The position numbers and the translations under genes are program-made. 64,000 nucleotides of DNA, from contig NZ_JXUP01000003.1 of NCBI RefSeq assembly GCF_001891085.1, forward strand, positions 274,853 to 338,852, given 5' to 3'. This stretch comes from Campylobacter concisus. Lineage in GTDB: Bacteria; Campylobacterota; Campylobacteria; Campylobacterales; Campylobacteraceae. How positions within the stretch are numbered: position 1 is the first letter of the stretch; each line of letters begins with the position of its first letter. Shown here one piece after another: positions 1 to 7,043 of this stretch. The notes beneath the pieces were generated by a model. It had not been told where the DNA came from. It searched no databases and was given only the letters and a program-made list of their open reading frames with translations.

Positions 1-239
1 AAATGCATCATCTTGCAAATTGTTTTGAAGAAAATGGAGTAAAAAAATTTGAGTTAAATTTAAAATCCTCGCACGATCATTTGATATGTGAAATTTGTGA
101 AAAGATAGTTGATTTTGAAGATGAGATAATAGAGCAAAGGCAAGAGCAAATTTGCAAAGAAAAAAATTTTAGCGAGCAGTCGCATACAATGATACTTTAT
201 GGTATTTGCAGTGATTGCCAAGAGAAAAATGAAAATTAA
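1..239 (+). CDS. Fur/PerR-family metalloregulator, C-terminal part (5' end outside window)
   Basis: The frame is open to the first base, so only about the last 79 residues are visible and the start lies upstream. The fragment is the Fur dimerisation domain: SHDHLICEIC (His-x-His-x2-Cys-x2-Cys) followed by VDFED, a later His in SEQSHTM, and a terminal GICSDC with a second Cys-x2-Cys. Together these are the structural-zinc cysteines and the regulatory-site His/acidic residues of the family. Fur-type proteins are cytoplasmic repressors that bind AT-rich palindromes when loaded with a divalent metal. The gene ends about 100 bases before an iron-storage-like operon on the same strand, and a Fur-box-like sequence lies in the gap, so local control of that operon is the natural inference. 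Fur, PerR and a cluster-specific paralogue cannot be told apart from this fragment. Confidence 0.85.
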   Translation, partial: MHHLANCFEENGVKKFELNLKSSHDHLICEICEKIVDFEDEIIEQRQEQICKEKNFSEQSHTMILYGICSDCQEKNEN

Positions 240-264
240 ATTTTATCATTTCATTTTACTTTTT

Positions 265-283
265 GATAATGAAAAACAAAAAA
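265..283 (+). promoter_or_regulatory. Fur-box-like operator upstream of the ferrosome-like operon
   Basis: The stretch begins GATAATGA and then runs into A-rich sequence. By eye it agrees with the 19-base E. coli Fur consensus at about 13 of 19 positions, with the left half nearly perfect and the right half weak. A TTTCATT/AATGAAA inverted repeat overlaps it. It lies between the Fur-family gene and the operon start, just upstream of a plausible -10. Such AT-rich matches arise by chance in this genome, so confidence is limited. Confidence 0.4.
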
Positions 284-311
284 ATTTCAGATTTATTTAA
301 GCTGTGAAATA

Positions 312-317
312 GATAAT
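312..317 (+). promoter_or_regulatory. -10 box candidate for the ferrosome-like operon
   Basis: GATAAT sits 25 bases before the ribosome site AAGGA (332-336) of the first operon gene, preceded by the T-rich and AT-rich upstream sequence usual for sigma-70 promoters in Campylobacter. No -35 is recognisable, as expected for this genus. Confidence 0.4.
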
Positions 318-341
318 ACGCAATTAAAAAAAAGGATGAAA

Positions 342-665
342 ATGGATATAAAAACACAAACTTTAGCACAAGTTGCAAGCTATTTTTCAATGATAGCTCA
401 CACAAACGGCAGACTAAGAGTAAGAGTTAGCCCAAAGATAAAAGAGCTAAGTAGCAGCGTAAATTTAGCTAGCTTAGATGATGTGATAGCTCAGATAAAT
501 GGTATAAAAAATGTAAAATTTAACAAGCTAATCGGCTCTGTAACGATCGAATACGATCATGAAATTTTTCCAAAAAATCTTTGGGAGGATCTTTTAAAAG
601 GGCAAAATTTAGAAGAGATTTCAACTAGAGTAAATGAAGTTGCAAAAGAAGTGAAATATGCTTAA
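342..665 (+). CDS. HMA_2-like small protein, first gene of ferrosome-like operon
   Basis: A 107-residue cytoplasmic or membrane-peripheral protein. The segment from about residue 20 to 75 (AHTNGRLRVRVSP, then GIKNVKFNKLIGSVTIEYD) has the beta-alpha-beta-beta pattern of the HMA_2 family: a degenerate heavy-metal-associated fold with an Arg-rich first strand and no CxxC metal site. The P-type ATPase encoded downstream starts with a similar domain. ATG at 336 is also possible, but AAGGA at 332-336 is correctly spaced only for ATG 342. The next gene overlaps its end by eight bases, so the two are probably translationally coupled. Small HMA-fold proteins of this kind accompany FezB-type ATPases in ferrosome clusters. 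The function of this one is inferred from context only. Confidence 0.75.
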   Translation: MDIKTQTLAQVASYFSMIAHTNGRLRVRVSPKIKELSSSVNLASLDDVIAQINGIKNVKFNKLIGSVTIEYDHEIFPKNLWEDLLKGQNLEEISTRVNEVAKEVKYA

Positions 666-1308
666 TGAACTTTTAAATGCATCATACACCAGCGAAAAGA
701 ACGCACTTAGCTTATATGAAAATTTAGCTTTATTTGGTGATGTTTTTAACGAGATCGCAAATATCAGAAAAAATGCGATCATCTTGATAGAAAAATTTGC
801 GAGCACACATGATTATGAGCTTGCTTGCGAAAATGAAGCTATATTTTTGCCAGCAAAAAATAAAGAAGATGCGCTGATACAAGCTTTAAACTATGAGTTA
901 GAGCTAAATAAAATGTATGAAAAATTTTGTGAAAGCTTAGATGATGAAGAGCTAAAAGATCTATTTTTTAGACTTTGGGCTACTTCAAATAACGAATACG
1001 TTGCCTCTTTAAAGCAACGCTTAAAAGAAATTTATAGTGGCTGTGAAATAAAAAATGAGCTAAATTTAAATGAAATTTCACAAAATTTTGAGCAAAATGG
1101 CATAACAAATATTTTAGAAAACTATCAAAATGACTTTAATGAGATAACTAAAAGCTTGCAAAATATCGCAAGCGGCAAAGCTGATAAAAGCGAGTTAGCA
1201 AAGATAACTAATAATCCAAATTTCTCGTTTTTTAGCGGGCTTGCGCTTGGGGCATTAGGCATTTCAGTAGTTAGCAAAAATTTTAATAAGGATGAAGAAA
1301 ATGAATAA
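658..1308 (+). CDS. Ferritin-like (DUF2202-like) protein with C-terminal membrane anchor
   Basis: 216 residues. The first ~150 look like a four-helix ferritin-like bundle: SEKNALSLYENLA (helix 1), an IANIRKNAIIL segment where the family normally has an ExxH, NYELELNKMYEKF, and SNNEYVASLKQRL. Glutamates of helices 1 and 3 are present, but the ExxH histidines are replaced (RKNA and NEYV), so a classical di-iron site is doubtful. The last ~35 residues contain FSGLALGALGISVVS, a glycine-zipper transmembrane helix, followed by a charged tail. The start overlaps the preceding gene by eight bases. The order HMA_2 protein, ferritin-like protein, glycine-zipper proteins, metal ATPase suggests an iron-storage compartment. 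The fold assignment is by eye and needs a profile search. Confidence 0.6.
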   Translation: MLNELLNASYTSEKNALSLYENLALFGDVFNEIANIRKNAIILIEKFASTHDYELACENEAIFLPAKNKEDALIQALNYELELNKMYEKFCESLDDEELKDLFFRLWATSNNEYVASLKQRLKEIYSGCEIKNELNLNEISQNFEQNGITNILENYQNDFNEITKSLQNIASGKADKSELAKITNNPNFSFFSGLALGALGISVVSKNFNKDEENE

Positions 1309-1339
1309 TTTACAAAATCAAACAAAGAAAGGATTTAAA

Positions 1340-1651
1340 ATGGCATTACCATTTTTAGCAGGTTTAGCAGTAGGCGGTTTAGCAATAGCTGCTTGGAATA
1401 AAAGAGATAAGATCAAAGAGTACGCCCAAGATGGCTTTGATAAAGGCAAAGAGGCTGCAAAAGATCTTTACAAAAAAGGTAAAAGCGTTGCAAAAGATGC
1501 AAAAGACTTTATAGTAAAAGAAGAGAAAAAAGCAAAACGTGGTGCTAAAAAAATAGAAAAAGAGGCTGAAAAAGTGGTAAAGAAAACAAGAAAACCACGC
1601 GCTAAAAAGCCAGCTGCTCCAAAAGCTATCACACCAAACGATATAGCATAA
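1340..1651 (+). CDS. YtxH-like glycine-zipper membrane protein with Lys-rich tail
   Basis: 103 residues. The N-terminus is a single transmembrane helix, LPFLAGLAVGGLAIAAW, with GxxxG spacing. It is followed by a long amphipathic and very basic helix in which KDLYKKGKSVAKDAKDF, EKKAKRGAKKIEKEAEK and KKTRKPRAKK dominate, ending in a Pro/Ala tail. ATG at 1292 and 1301 are in frame, but AAAGGA at 1328-1333 fits only ATG 1340. That start also frees the gene from overlap with the previous one. The overall plan resembles YtxH/phasin-like coat proteins. The basic tail could contact polyphosphate, mineral or nucleic acid; that is speculation. It is the third gene of the same operon. Confidence 0.7.
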   Translation: MALPFLAGLAVGGLAIAAWNKRDKIKEYAQDGFDKGKEAAKDLYKKGKSVAKDAKDFIVKEEKKAKRGAKKIEKEAEKVVKKTRKPRAKKPAAPKAITPNDIA

Positions 1652-1660
1652 GGATAGAGA

Positions 1661-1975
1661 ATGCAAGGAAATAGTCTTTTTACGCTTTCAAGCACAAGGC
1701 TTCCATTTGATCACTTCATCAGCGGTGCTTTAGTCGCTGGCATGGGTGCAGCTGCACTTGGCTTTAGCGACTATCTAAATAATAGAGCGACTAAAAAAGA
1801 TGTTGCTAAAAAGATAGCAAAATACGCTGTAACAGGTGGCTTCGTAGGCGCTGTTGGCATTCATGCTTCAAATTTAATAGCACAAAAAAAATATCTAAAT
1901 GCAGCAGCTTTTACAGCAGCTGGTATCGGCGGTCTTTTGATAGCAGAAAAACTAATAAAATTGGAGAGTAAATAA
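1661..1975 (+). CDS. Small glycine-zipper integral membrane protein
   Basis: 104 residues with two or three predicted membrane segments rich in Gly and Ala: FISGALVAGMGAAALGF (about 19-35), YAVTGGFVGAVGIHASNLIA (about 55-73) and AAFTAAGIGGLLIAEKL. A short basic loop, NNRATKKDVAKKIAK, separates the first two. No catalytic or metal-binding residues stand out. AAGGA at 1650-1654 precedes ATG 1661, and the stop codon shares a base with the ATG of the next gene (TAATG). Its place among membrane proteins of a ferrosome-like operon suggests a compartment membrane or shell component. No named family is recognised. Confidence 0.65.
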   Translation: MQGNSLFTLSSTRLPFDHFISGALVAGMGAAALGFSDYLNNRATKKDVAKKIAKYAVTGGFVGAVGIHASNLIAQKKYLNAAAFTAAGIGGLLIAEKLIKLESK

Positions 1976-2298
1976 TGAATAACCCTTACATCAATGAAGA
2001 AAACGTAACAAGTGAAACTGTGGCTAACAATGCAGCAGCTACTCAGCCAAGCGCAATCGATAATGCAATAAACAATGCAGCTCAAAATTTACCATTTGTA
2101 CCTGAAAATTTTAATGCTGCTGGCTTTGTAAAAGGTCTGGTTTTAGGTGGTATCGCAGCTTATGTACTAACTAATCCAAAAGCACAAGAGTGCGTATTTA
2201 AAGCGATTATCAAAGGTGGCGAGCTTATAAATGCTGGCATAGAAGAACTAAAAGAGCGTTTTGAAGATGTCAAAGCAGAACTTGACTCACAAAAATAA
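1975..2298 (+). CDS. YtxH-like single-pass glycine-zipper protein
   Basis: 107 residues. An Asn/Ala-rich, low-complexity N-terminus of about 45 residues precedes one transmembrane helix with GxxxG spacing (FVKGLVLGGIAAYVLTNP). An amphipathic helix with alternating charge follows (GELINAGIEELKERFEDVKAEL). The same membrane helix plus charged helix design appears in the gene at 1340, but with an acidic rather than basic tail, so the two may form a complementary pair. The end overlaps the ATPase start by about 30 bases, indicating tight coupling. Confidence 0.65.
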   Translation: MNNPYINEENVTSETVANNAAATQPSAIDNAINNAAQNLPFVPENFNAAGFVKGLVLGGIAAYVLTNPKAQECVFKAIIKGGELINAGIEELKERFEDVKAELDSQK

Positions 2299-4357
2299 TA
2301 TCACTCTAGCTCACAAGAGTAAAAATAGAGCGAGGTTTATTTGCGAGAGCCTAAACGCTAGAAGCGACGTCAGCGCTATCGAGGCTGCGATCTCAGAGCG
2401 AACTGATGCACTAAGTGTTCGTGTAAATAAATACGCAAAAAGCATTATCGTTGAATACAGTAAAAACTACGATAAAATTTTAAACTTTATAAAGAGCTAC
2501 GAATTTCCAACAAAGGCAAAAGATCCAAATTTGCCAAGCAAGGCAAATATCTATAAGGCTGCTGCTGCACTTGGTATAACTCCATTTATGAGCAATAAAA
2601 CTCTAAAATCAGCTGTGACTCTTTATGCCACAGCACCAAATTTAATAGAAGGTGCAAAAGAGCTAAGGCATGAGGGCGTCACTTCAAAAGTACTTGAGGC
2701 AACTGCTATTGGTACTAGCCTAGCAATGGGTGATCATTTAGCAGCAAATAGCACAAATTTGATGATAAATATCGGCGAATATATGGAAGAAAGTGCTAGC
2801 CACAGAAGTGATGATCTCATCAAAGAGCTAGCAAAACCAAATATCGAAGAAGTCTGGGTCGAGAGAAATTTAAATGGTGAAAAGACGCTTGAAAAAGTAA
2901 AAACCGAAAATTTAAAAAAGGGCGACATCGTAGTAGTCGGAGCTGGTGAGACGATAGGCGTTGATGGTTATATCGTTGAAGGTAACGCTGATGTAAATCA
3001 AGTCTCAATGACTGGAGAGGCTGAACCTATACCAAAAGCTAGAGGCGACCGTGTTATAAGTGGCACCGTGGTTGATGAAGGTAGGATAAAAATTTGGGCT
3101 GAAAATGTAGGTAGCGACACAGCTACAGCTAGGATCAAAGAGTACATACAAACTTCACTCAATGAAAAATCAGCCATTGGCGTAAAAGCGTTAAAACTAG
3201 CCGATAAACTTGTGCCTGTTACTCTCTCGCTTGCTGGACTTTCATACATTATAAATAAAAATATGAATAGTGTTGCTAGCGTACTTCAAGCGGACTACTC
3301 TTGCGCATTAAAGCTTGCTACACCAGTTGCTTTTAAATCAAGTATTTCAAAAGCAGGCAGAAATGGCATTCTTGTAAAAGGTGCAAAGGCGATCGAGGCT
3401 TTAAGCTCAGTTGATACTTTTGTCTTTGATAAGACCGGCACTCTGACACATGGACGCCTAAGCGTAGTTGAAATTTACTCATTTAAAGAGGGCTTTTCTC
3501 AAAATGATATATTAAATTTAACTGCAAGTGCCGAGGAGCATTACTTTCACCCGGTGGCTGAAGCAATAGTTGAAGCTGCAAATAAGCGTGGCTTCCACCA
3601 TATTCATCACGATGAAGTTGAATTTATCGTAGCTCACGGCGTAAAAACTGCGATGCACGGCAAAGAGGTAGTTATCGGCAGTAGACACTTTTTAGAAGAT
3701 GACGAGATGATAAGTTTTAAAGATCATGAAGCTTTAATAAGCAAAGCATTAAATAGCGGTTTAACTTTACTCTACGTAGGATATGATAAAGAGCTAGTCG
3801 GCGTCATCGCTATGAAAGATGATATGAGAGAAAACGCAAAAGATATGGTTAAAAAGCTAAGAAGCCTTGGTGTAAAAGAGGTCGTCATGCTAAGTGGTGA
3901 CATCAAAAGCAAGGCTGAAGAGGTGGCACGCGAGCTAGGACTTGATAGGGTCTATGCGGAGTGCTTGCCAACAGATAAAGCAGCTATCATCGAAGAGCTA
4001 AAGAGTGAGGGCAAAAAAGTAGCCTTTGTGGGAGATGGCATAAATGATGCTCCAAGCCTAACTAAGGCAAATGTGGGTATAAGTATGCACAAGGGTGCTG
4101 ATATAGCTAAAGCGACGGCTGATATAAGTCTTTTAAAAGACGACATCATGAGCGTAGCTCTCGTAAAAGAGCTAGCAAATAAAACAATGGATTTAATTAG
4201 CTCAAATTTCCGCTCAACCGTTGGCGTAAACACAGCTATACTAAGTGCTGCGACACTTGGTATGTTAAATCCAATAGCAACTGCCATGCTTCACAATGGC
4301 ACAACGATTTGGCTTTTATTAAACTCAATGAAGGGCGTAAAATTCAAATCAAAATAA
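2267..4357 (+). CDS. FezB-like (P1B-6-type) heavy-metal P-type ATPase
   Basis: 696 residues from ATG 2267 (an in-frame TTG lies at 2261). Residues about 10-70 form a degenerate HMA_2-like domain (KNRARFICESL, then SIIVEYSK) without CxxC. Next come compact membrane segments, the actuator domain with the MTGEAEP loop, the phosphorylation motif DKTGT (Asp near residue 388), the His-Pro of HYFHPVAEA that marks metal-transporting P1B pumps, and the hinge GDGINDAP. The membrane CPC metal motif is replaced by DYSCALKLATP. A Ser-Cys-Ala motif plus an HMA_2 N-terminus is what I associate with P1B-6 ATPases such as FezB, which load iron into ferrosomes. The pump chemistry is certain. Iron as substrate and the compartment role are inferred from motif and operon. 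Confidence 0.88.
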   Translation: MSKQNLTHKNNITLAHKSKNRARFICESLNARSDVSAIEAAISERTDALSVRVNKYAKSIIVEYSKNYDKILNFIKSYEFPTKAKDPNLPSKANIYKAAAALGITPFMSNKTLKSAVTLYATAPNLIEGAKELRHEGVTSKVLEATAIGTSLAMGDHLAANSTNLMINIGEYMEESASHRSDDLIKELAKPNIEEVWVERNLNGEKTLEKVKTENLKKGDIVVVGAGETIGVDGYIVEGNADVNQVSMTGEAEPIPKARGDRVISGTVVDEGRIKIWAENVGSDTATARIKEYIQTSLNEKSAIGVKALKLADKLVPVTLSLAGLSYIINKNMNSVASVLQADYSCALKLATPVAFKSSISKAGRNGILVKGAKAIEALSSVDTFVFDKTGTLTHGRLSVVEIYSFKEGFSQNDILNLTASAEEHYFHPVAEAIVEAANKRGFHHIHHDEVEFIVAHGVKTAMHGKEVVIGSRHFLEDDEMISFKDHEALISKALNSGLTLLYVGYDKELVGVIAMKDDMRENAKDMVKKLRSLGVKEVVMLSGDIKSKAEEVARELGLDRVYAECLPTDKAAIIEELKSEGKKVAFVGDGINDAPSLTKANVGISMHKGADIAKATADISLLKDDIMSVALVKELANKTMDLISSNFRSTVGVNTAILSAATLGMLNPIATAMLHNGTTIWLLLNSMKGVKFKSK

Positions 4358-4372
4358 ATTTGAAAGGGCAGA

Positions 4373-5836
4373 ATGGTGCTTGATAGTTTCTTAAATTTTT
4401 TAAACGGCAAAATGGACATAGCCAACGACTTTTTATATGGATATTTTTTAGTCATTATTCTTGTAGCTACGGGAATTTATTTTAGTTATTTGACTCGTTT
4501 TGTGCAGTTTAGGATGTTTTTTGAGGCTTGCAGGGTCTTAGTAGAAAAAAAAGACAAGTACAATAAGCACCATTTAACGCCGTTTCAAGCACTTATGATC
4601 TCGACTGCTTCACGTGTTGGCATAGGCAATATCGCTGGAATTTCAGCTGCCATCGTCGCGGGCGGTCCTGGAGCTCTTTTTTGGATGTGCTTGATGGCCT
4701 TTTTAGGATCAGCTTCGGCTTTTATAGAGAGCACACTTGCACAAATTTATAAAACAAAAGACGTTTTTGGGTTTAAAGGCGGTCCAGCTTATTACATAAA
4801 AAATGGCCTTGGCATAAAGTGGCTAGCTTCACTTTTTGCGGTTATTCTCATCATCACCTACGCATACGGCTTTAACGGGCTTCAAAGCTATACCATGACA
4901 TCAGCCTTTGAAATTTACTATGACAAAGCTGGTAGCAACGTTAGCTTTGCACAAAGCGGCCTACCTGTTGGCATTGGCCTTATTCTTACGGCATTTGCGG
5001 CGGTAATGTTTTTTAGCAAAAGCCACATCATCGGCAAAGTAAGCTCATACATCGTGCCTTTCATGGCACTTGCCTACATCTCGCTAGCACTTATCGCTAT
5101 TGTTTTAAATTTCAAAGAAATTCCTGATGTTGTTAAGATGATTTTAGAAAATGCCTTTGATTTTAAAGCGATATTTGGCGGATTTGCCGGCAGCGTGATC
5201 GTAATAGGCATCAAAAGAGGCCTTTTTTCAAACGAAGCTGGCATGGGCTCAGCTCCAAACGCAGCAGCCGCAGCACATACTAGCCACCCAGTAAAACAAG
5301 GCCTAGTTCAAGCAATGGCAGTCTTTATAGACATGACTATATGTATCGCTTCTGGTATGATCGTGCTATTTTCACAGGCCTATCTTACGAAGCAAACTGG
5401 ATCAAGTGGTGAGGTGCTAACAGCACTTCCTCTCGTTCAAGCCGCTATGAAAGAGTATTTTGGTGAATTTGGAGTTCATTTTACCACTCTTGCAGTCGTA
5501 CTTTTTGCCATCACTTCGCTTATTGGCAACTACTACTACGCTCAGGCAAATATGAAATTTTTAACAAAAAACCACAAGCTTACGTTGCTATTTAAGATAA
5601 CGGCTGTCGTTATGATATTTATTGGTGCTCAGATGAATTTAAAGCTCGCTTGGAATATCGCTGATATCACAATGGCTGCAATGGCAACTATTAATATTAT
5701 CGCTATATTCTTACTTTCAAAAGTAGTGATAATAGCAGTCAAAGACTACGAAGCTCAAAGAAAAGCTGGGATAAATCCAGAATTTGACCCAGAAAGTCTT
5801 AGCATCAAAAATACAAGTTGCTGGAATAAAAACTAA
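4373..5836 (+). CDS. AGCS-family sodium:amino acid (alanine/glycine) symporter
   Basis: 487 residues, about eleven membrane helices. Family hallmarks are visible: LTPFQALMISTASRVGIGNIAG near residue 65, the signature GGPGALFWMCLMAFLGSASAFIES, GFKGGPAYYI, and KRGLFSNEAGMGSAPNAAA at about 280-300. These proteins import alanine, glycine or related amino acids with Na+ across the inner membrane. The start ATG follows AAAGGG at 4364-4369. It begins 15 bases after the ATPase stop and ends against the next ATG, so it is probably cotranscribed with the iron-type genes. Why an amino acid importer belongs there is not evident. Substrate is not predictable from the sequence alone. Confidence 0.92.
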   Translation: MVLDSFLNFLNGKMDIANDFLYGYFLVIILVATGIYFSYLTRFVQFRMFFEACRVLVEKKDKYNKHHLTPFQALMISTASRVGIGNIAGISAAIVAGGPGALFWMCLMAFLGSASAFIESTLAQIYKTKDVFGFKGGPAYYIKNGLGIKWLASLFAVILIITYAYGFNGLQSYTMTSAFEIYYDKAGSNVSFAQSGLPVGIGLILTAFAAVMFFSKSHIIGKVSSYIVPFMALAYISLALIAIVLNFKEIPDVVKMILENAFDFKAIFGGFAGSVIVIGIKRGLFSNEAGMGSAPNAAAAAHTSHPVKQGLVQAMAVFIDMTICIASGMIVLFSQAYLTKQTGSSGEVLTALPLVQAAMKEYFGEFGVHFTTLAVVLFAITSLIGNYYYAQANMKFLTKNHKLTLLFKITAVVMIFIGAQMNLKLAWNIADITMAAMATINIIAIFLLSKVVIIAVKDYEAQRKAGINPEFDPESLSIKNTSCWNKN

Positions 5837-6106
5837 ATGGAGAAGAATTTGAAAAACGATACAAAAATAAGTGGCAAACTACTTGACATAAATACTCACA
5901 GAAAGGTAGCAAAGGTCGGTATGGGCGTTACTTTAGCGACAGTTTGCTTAACGGCACTTTGCATGAATGGCAGAGGTATGAAAAAATTACACACAGTTTC
6001 AGGCATTGCATTTACTTGCTTTGCTCTTTATCATGCTGGGCTTTATGACAATGGAATCTTTAAAAAAATGATAATAAAAGCAAAAAATGAGGCAAAAAAG
6101 GCATAA
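5837..6106 (+). CDS. Small two-helix membrane protein with DUF4405/cytochrome-b-like His spacing
   Basis: 89 residues (85 if TTG 5849, which is better spaced from GGAGAAG, is the start). Two membrane helices flank a short basic loop: VGMGVTLATVCLTALCM and HTVSGIAFTCFALYHAGLYDN. The second helix carries His at both ends, thirteen residues apart, with a Gly between. In the text KKLHTVSGIAFTCFALYHAGL this resembles the haem-ligating helices of DUF4405 and cytochrome b561-like domains. With only two helices it would have to dimerise to bind haem. It directly follows the symporter stop and precedes modD. The haem idea rests on pattern only. Confidence 0.6.
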   Translation: MEKNLKNDTKISGKLLDINTHRKVAKVGMGVTLATVCLTALCMNGRGMKKLHTVSGIAFTCFALYHAGLYDNGIFKKMIIKAKNEAKKA

Positions 6107-6107
6107 A

Positions 6108-6941
6108 ATGATACTTAGCGACGCAGAAATTCTAAGCTATATAAACGAAGATATACCTTACTTTGATCTTACTACGTCGCTTCAAAATATCGATAAAAAA
6201 GCCTCACTTGAAATTTATTCACGCGATGAAATTTGTGCTAGCTGCGTTGATGTAGCCGTAAGTGTTGCAAGGCTACTTGGGTGTGAGAGTAAAATTTTTG
6301 TGCAAAATTCTCAAATCTGCAAAGCTGGCGATGTGATCATAAAAATTTATGGAAACTATGAAAATGTGCATAAAGCTTGGAAGTTAGCTCAAGTCGCACT
6401 AGAATATGCCAGCGCCATTGCAACTTATACAAACAAAATGGTAAATGCCACAAAGTGCGTCAATGAAAAATGTGAAATTTTAGCAACCAGAAAGAACTTT
6501 CCATTTGCTAAGAAATTTTGCGTAAAAGCAGTACTTGAAGGTGGCGGTAAAATGCATAGGCTTGGGCTTAGTGATAGCATTTTATTTTTTAAAAACCACA
6601 TAAAAGCTTATAGAAATTTTGATGAGTTTGTATCTCTTTTGCCGGAGTTTAAGGCCAAAATGGTTGAGAAAAAAATCTGCGTTGAAGCTGAAAATTTAGA
6701 CGAAGCAAGCAAGCTTTTAAAAGCAAATTGCGATGTTGTGCAGTGTGATAAATTTAGCCCTGAGCTTATCAAAAACGTACTATCTTTAAGAGATGAAATT
6801 TCGCCAAATACAATGATACTAGCAGCCGGTGGTATAAATTTAGCAAATGTAAAAGAATACGCAAAAGCCGATGCGATAGTAACGTCAGCTATGTATTCAA
6901 AAGGCGTTGCTGATATCAGCACCAGACTTGAGATTTTATAA
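6108..6941 (+). CDS. modD: ModD, nicotinate-nucleotide pyrophosphorylase-like protein
   Basis: 277 residues from ATG 6108. The in-frame ATG 6087 lies inside the previous gene, and AAGG at 6098-6101 suits 6108. The fold is that of NadC/ModD phosphoribosyltransferases: an N-terminal alpha/beta sandwich with IPYFDLTTS, then the barrel with ATRKNFPFAKK, VLEGGGKMHRLGLSDSILFFKNH and a C-terminal LAAGGINLANV. The GGGKMHRLGLSD run is typical of ModD, a protein linked to molybdate transport genes whose reaction is unsettled. True NadC has the partners nadA and nadB, which are absent here. No modABC lies in the window; instead it closes an operon that begins with a metal ATPase. Confidence 0.8.
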   Translation: MILSDAEILSYINEDIPYFDLTTSLQNIDKKASLEIYSRDEICASCVDVAVSVARLLGCESKIFVQNSQICKAGDVIIKIYGNYENVHKAWKLAQVALEYASAIATYTNKMVNATKCVNEKCEILATRKNFPFAKKFCVKAVLEGGGKMHRLGLSDSILFFKNHIKAYRNFDEFVSLLPEFKAKMVEKKICVEAENLDEASKLLKANCDVVQCDKFSPELIKNVLSLRDEISPNTMILAAGGINLANVKEYAKADAIVTSAMYSKGVADISTRLEIL

Positions 6942-6950
6942 ATTTTTACA

Positions 6951-7043
6951 ATGACCGATGCAGAAAAACATCTATCAAAGTTAAAAATTTACAGAAAATG
7001 CATTTTGGCTCTGGAATTTGAACGATACGCAACAAAAAATTAA
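6951..7043 (+). CDS. Possible 30-residue small protein
   Basis: ATG to TAA encodes 30 residues beginning MTDAEKHLSKLKIYRKC and ending ALEFERYATKN. The composition is like a charged amphipathic helix and unlike random AT-rich translation. It begins nine bases after modD. There is no convincing ribosome site (only TTTTACA precedes the ATG), so it could be chance or a remnant. No family recognised. Confidence 0.25.
   Translation: MTDAEKHLSKLKIYRKCILALEFERYATKN

Noticed and set aside
6108..6941. NadC (quinolinate phosphoribosyltransferase)
   Set aside because: The GGGKMHRLGLSD region fits ModD better, and nadA/nadB are not adjacent, though the families are close and a profile search would settle it.
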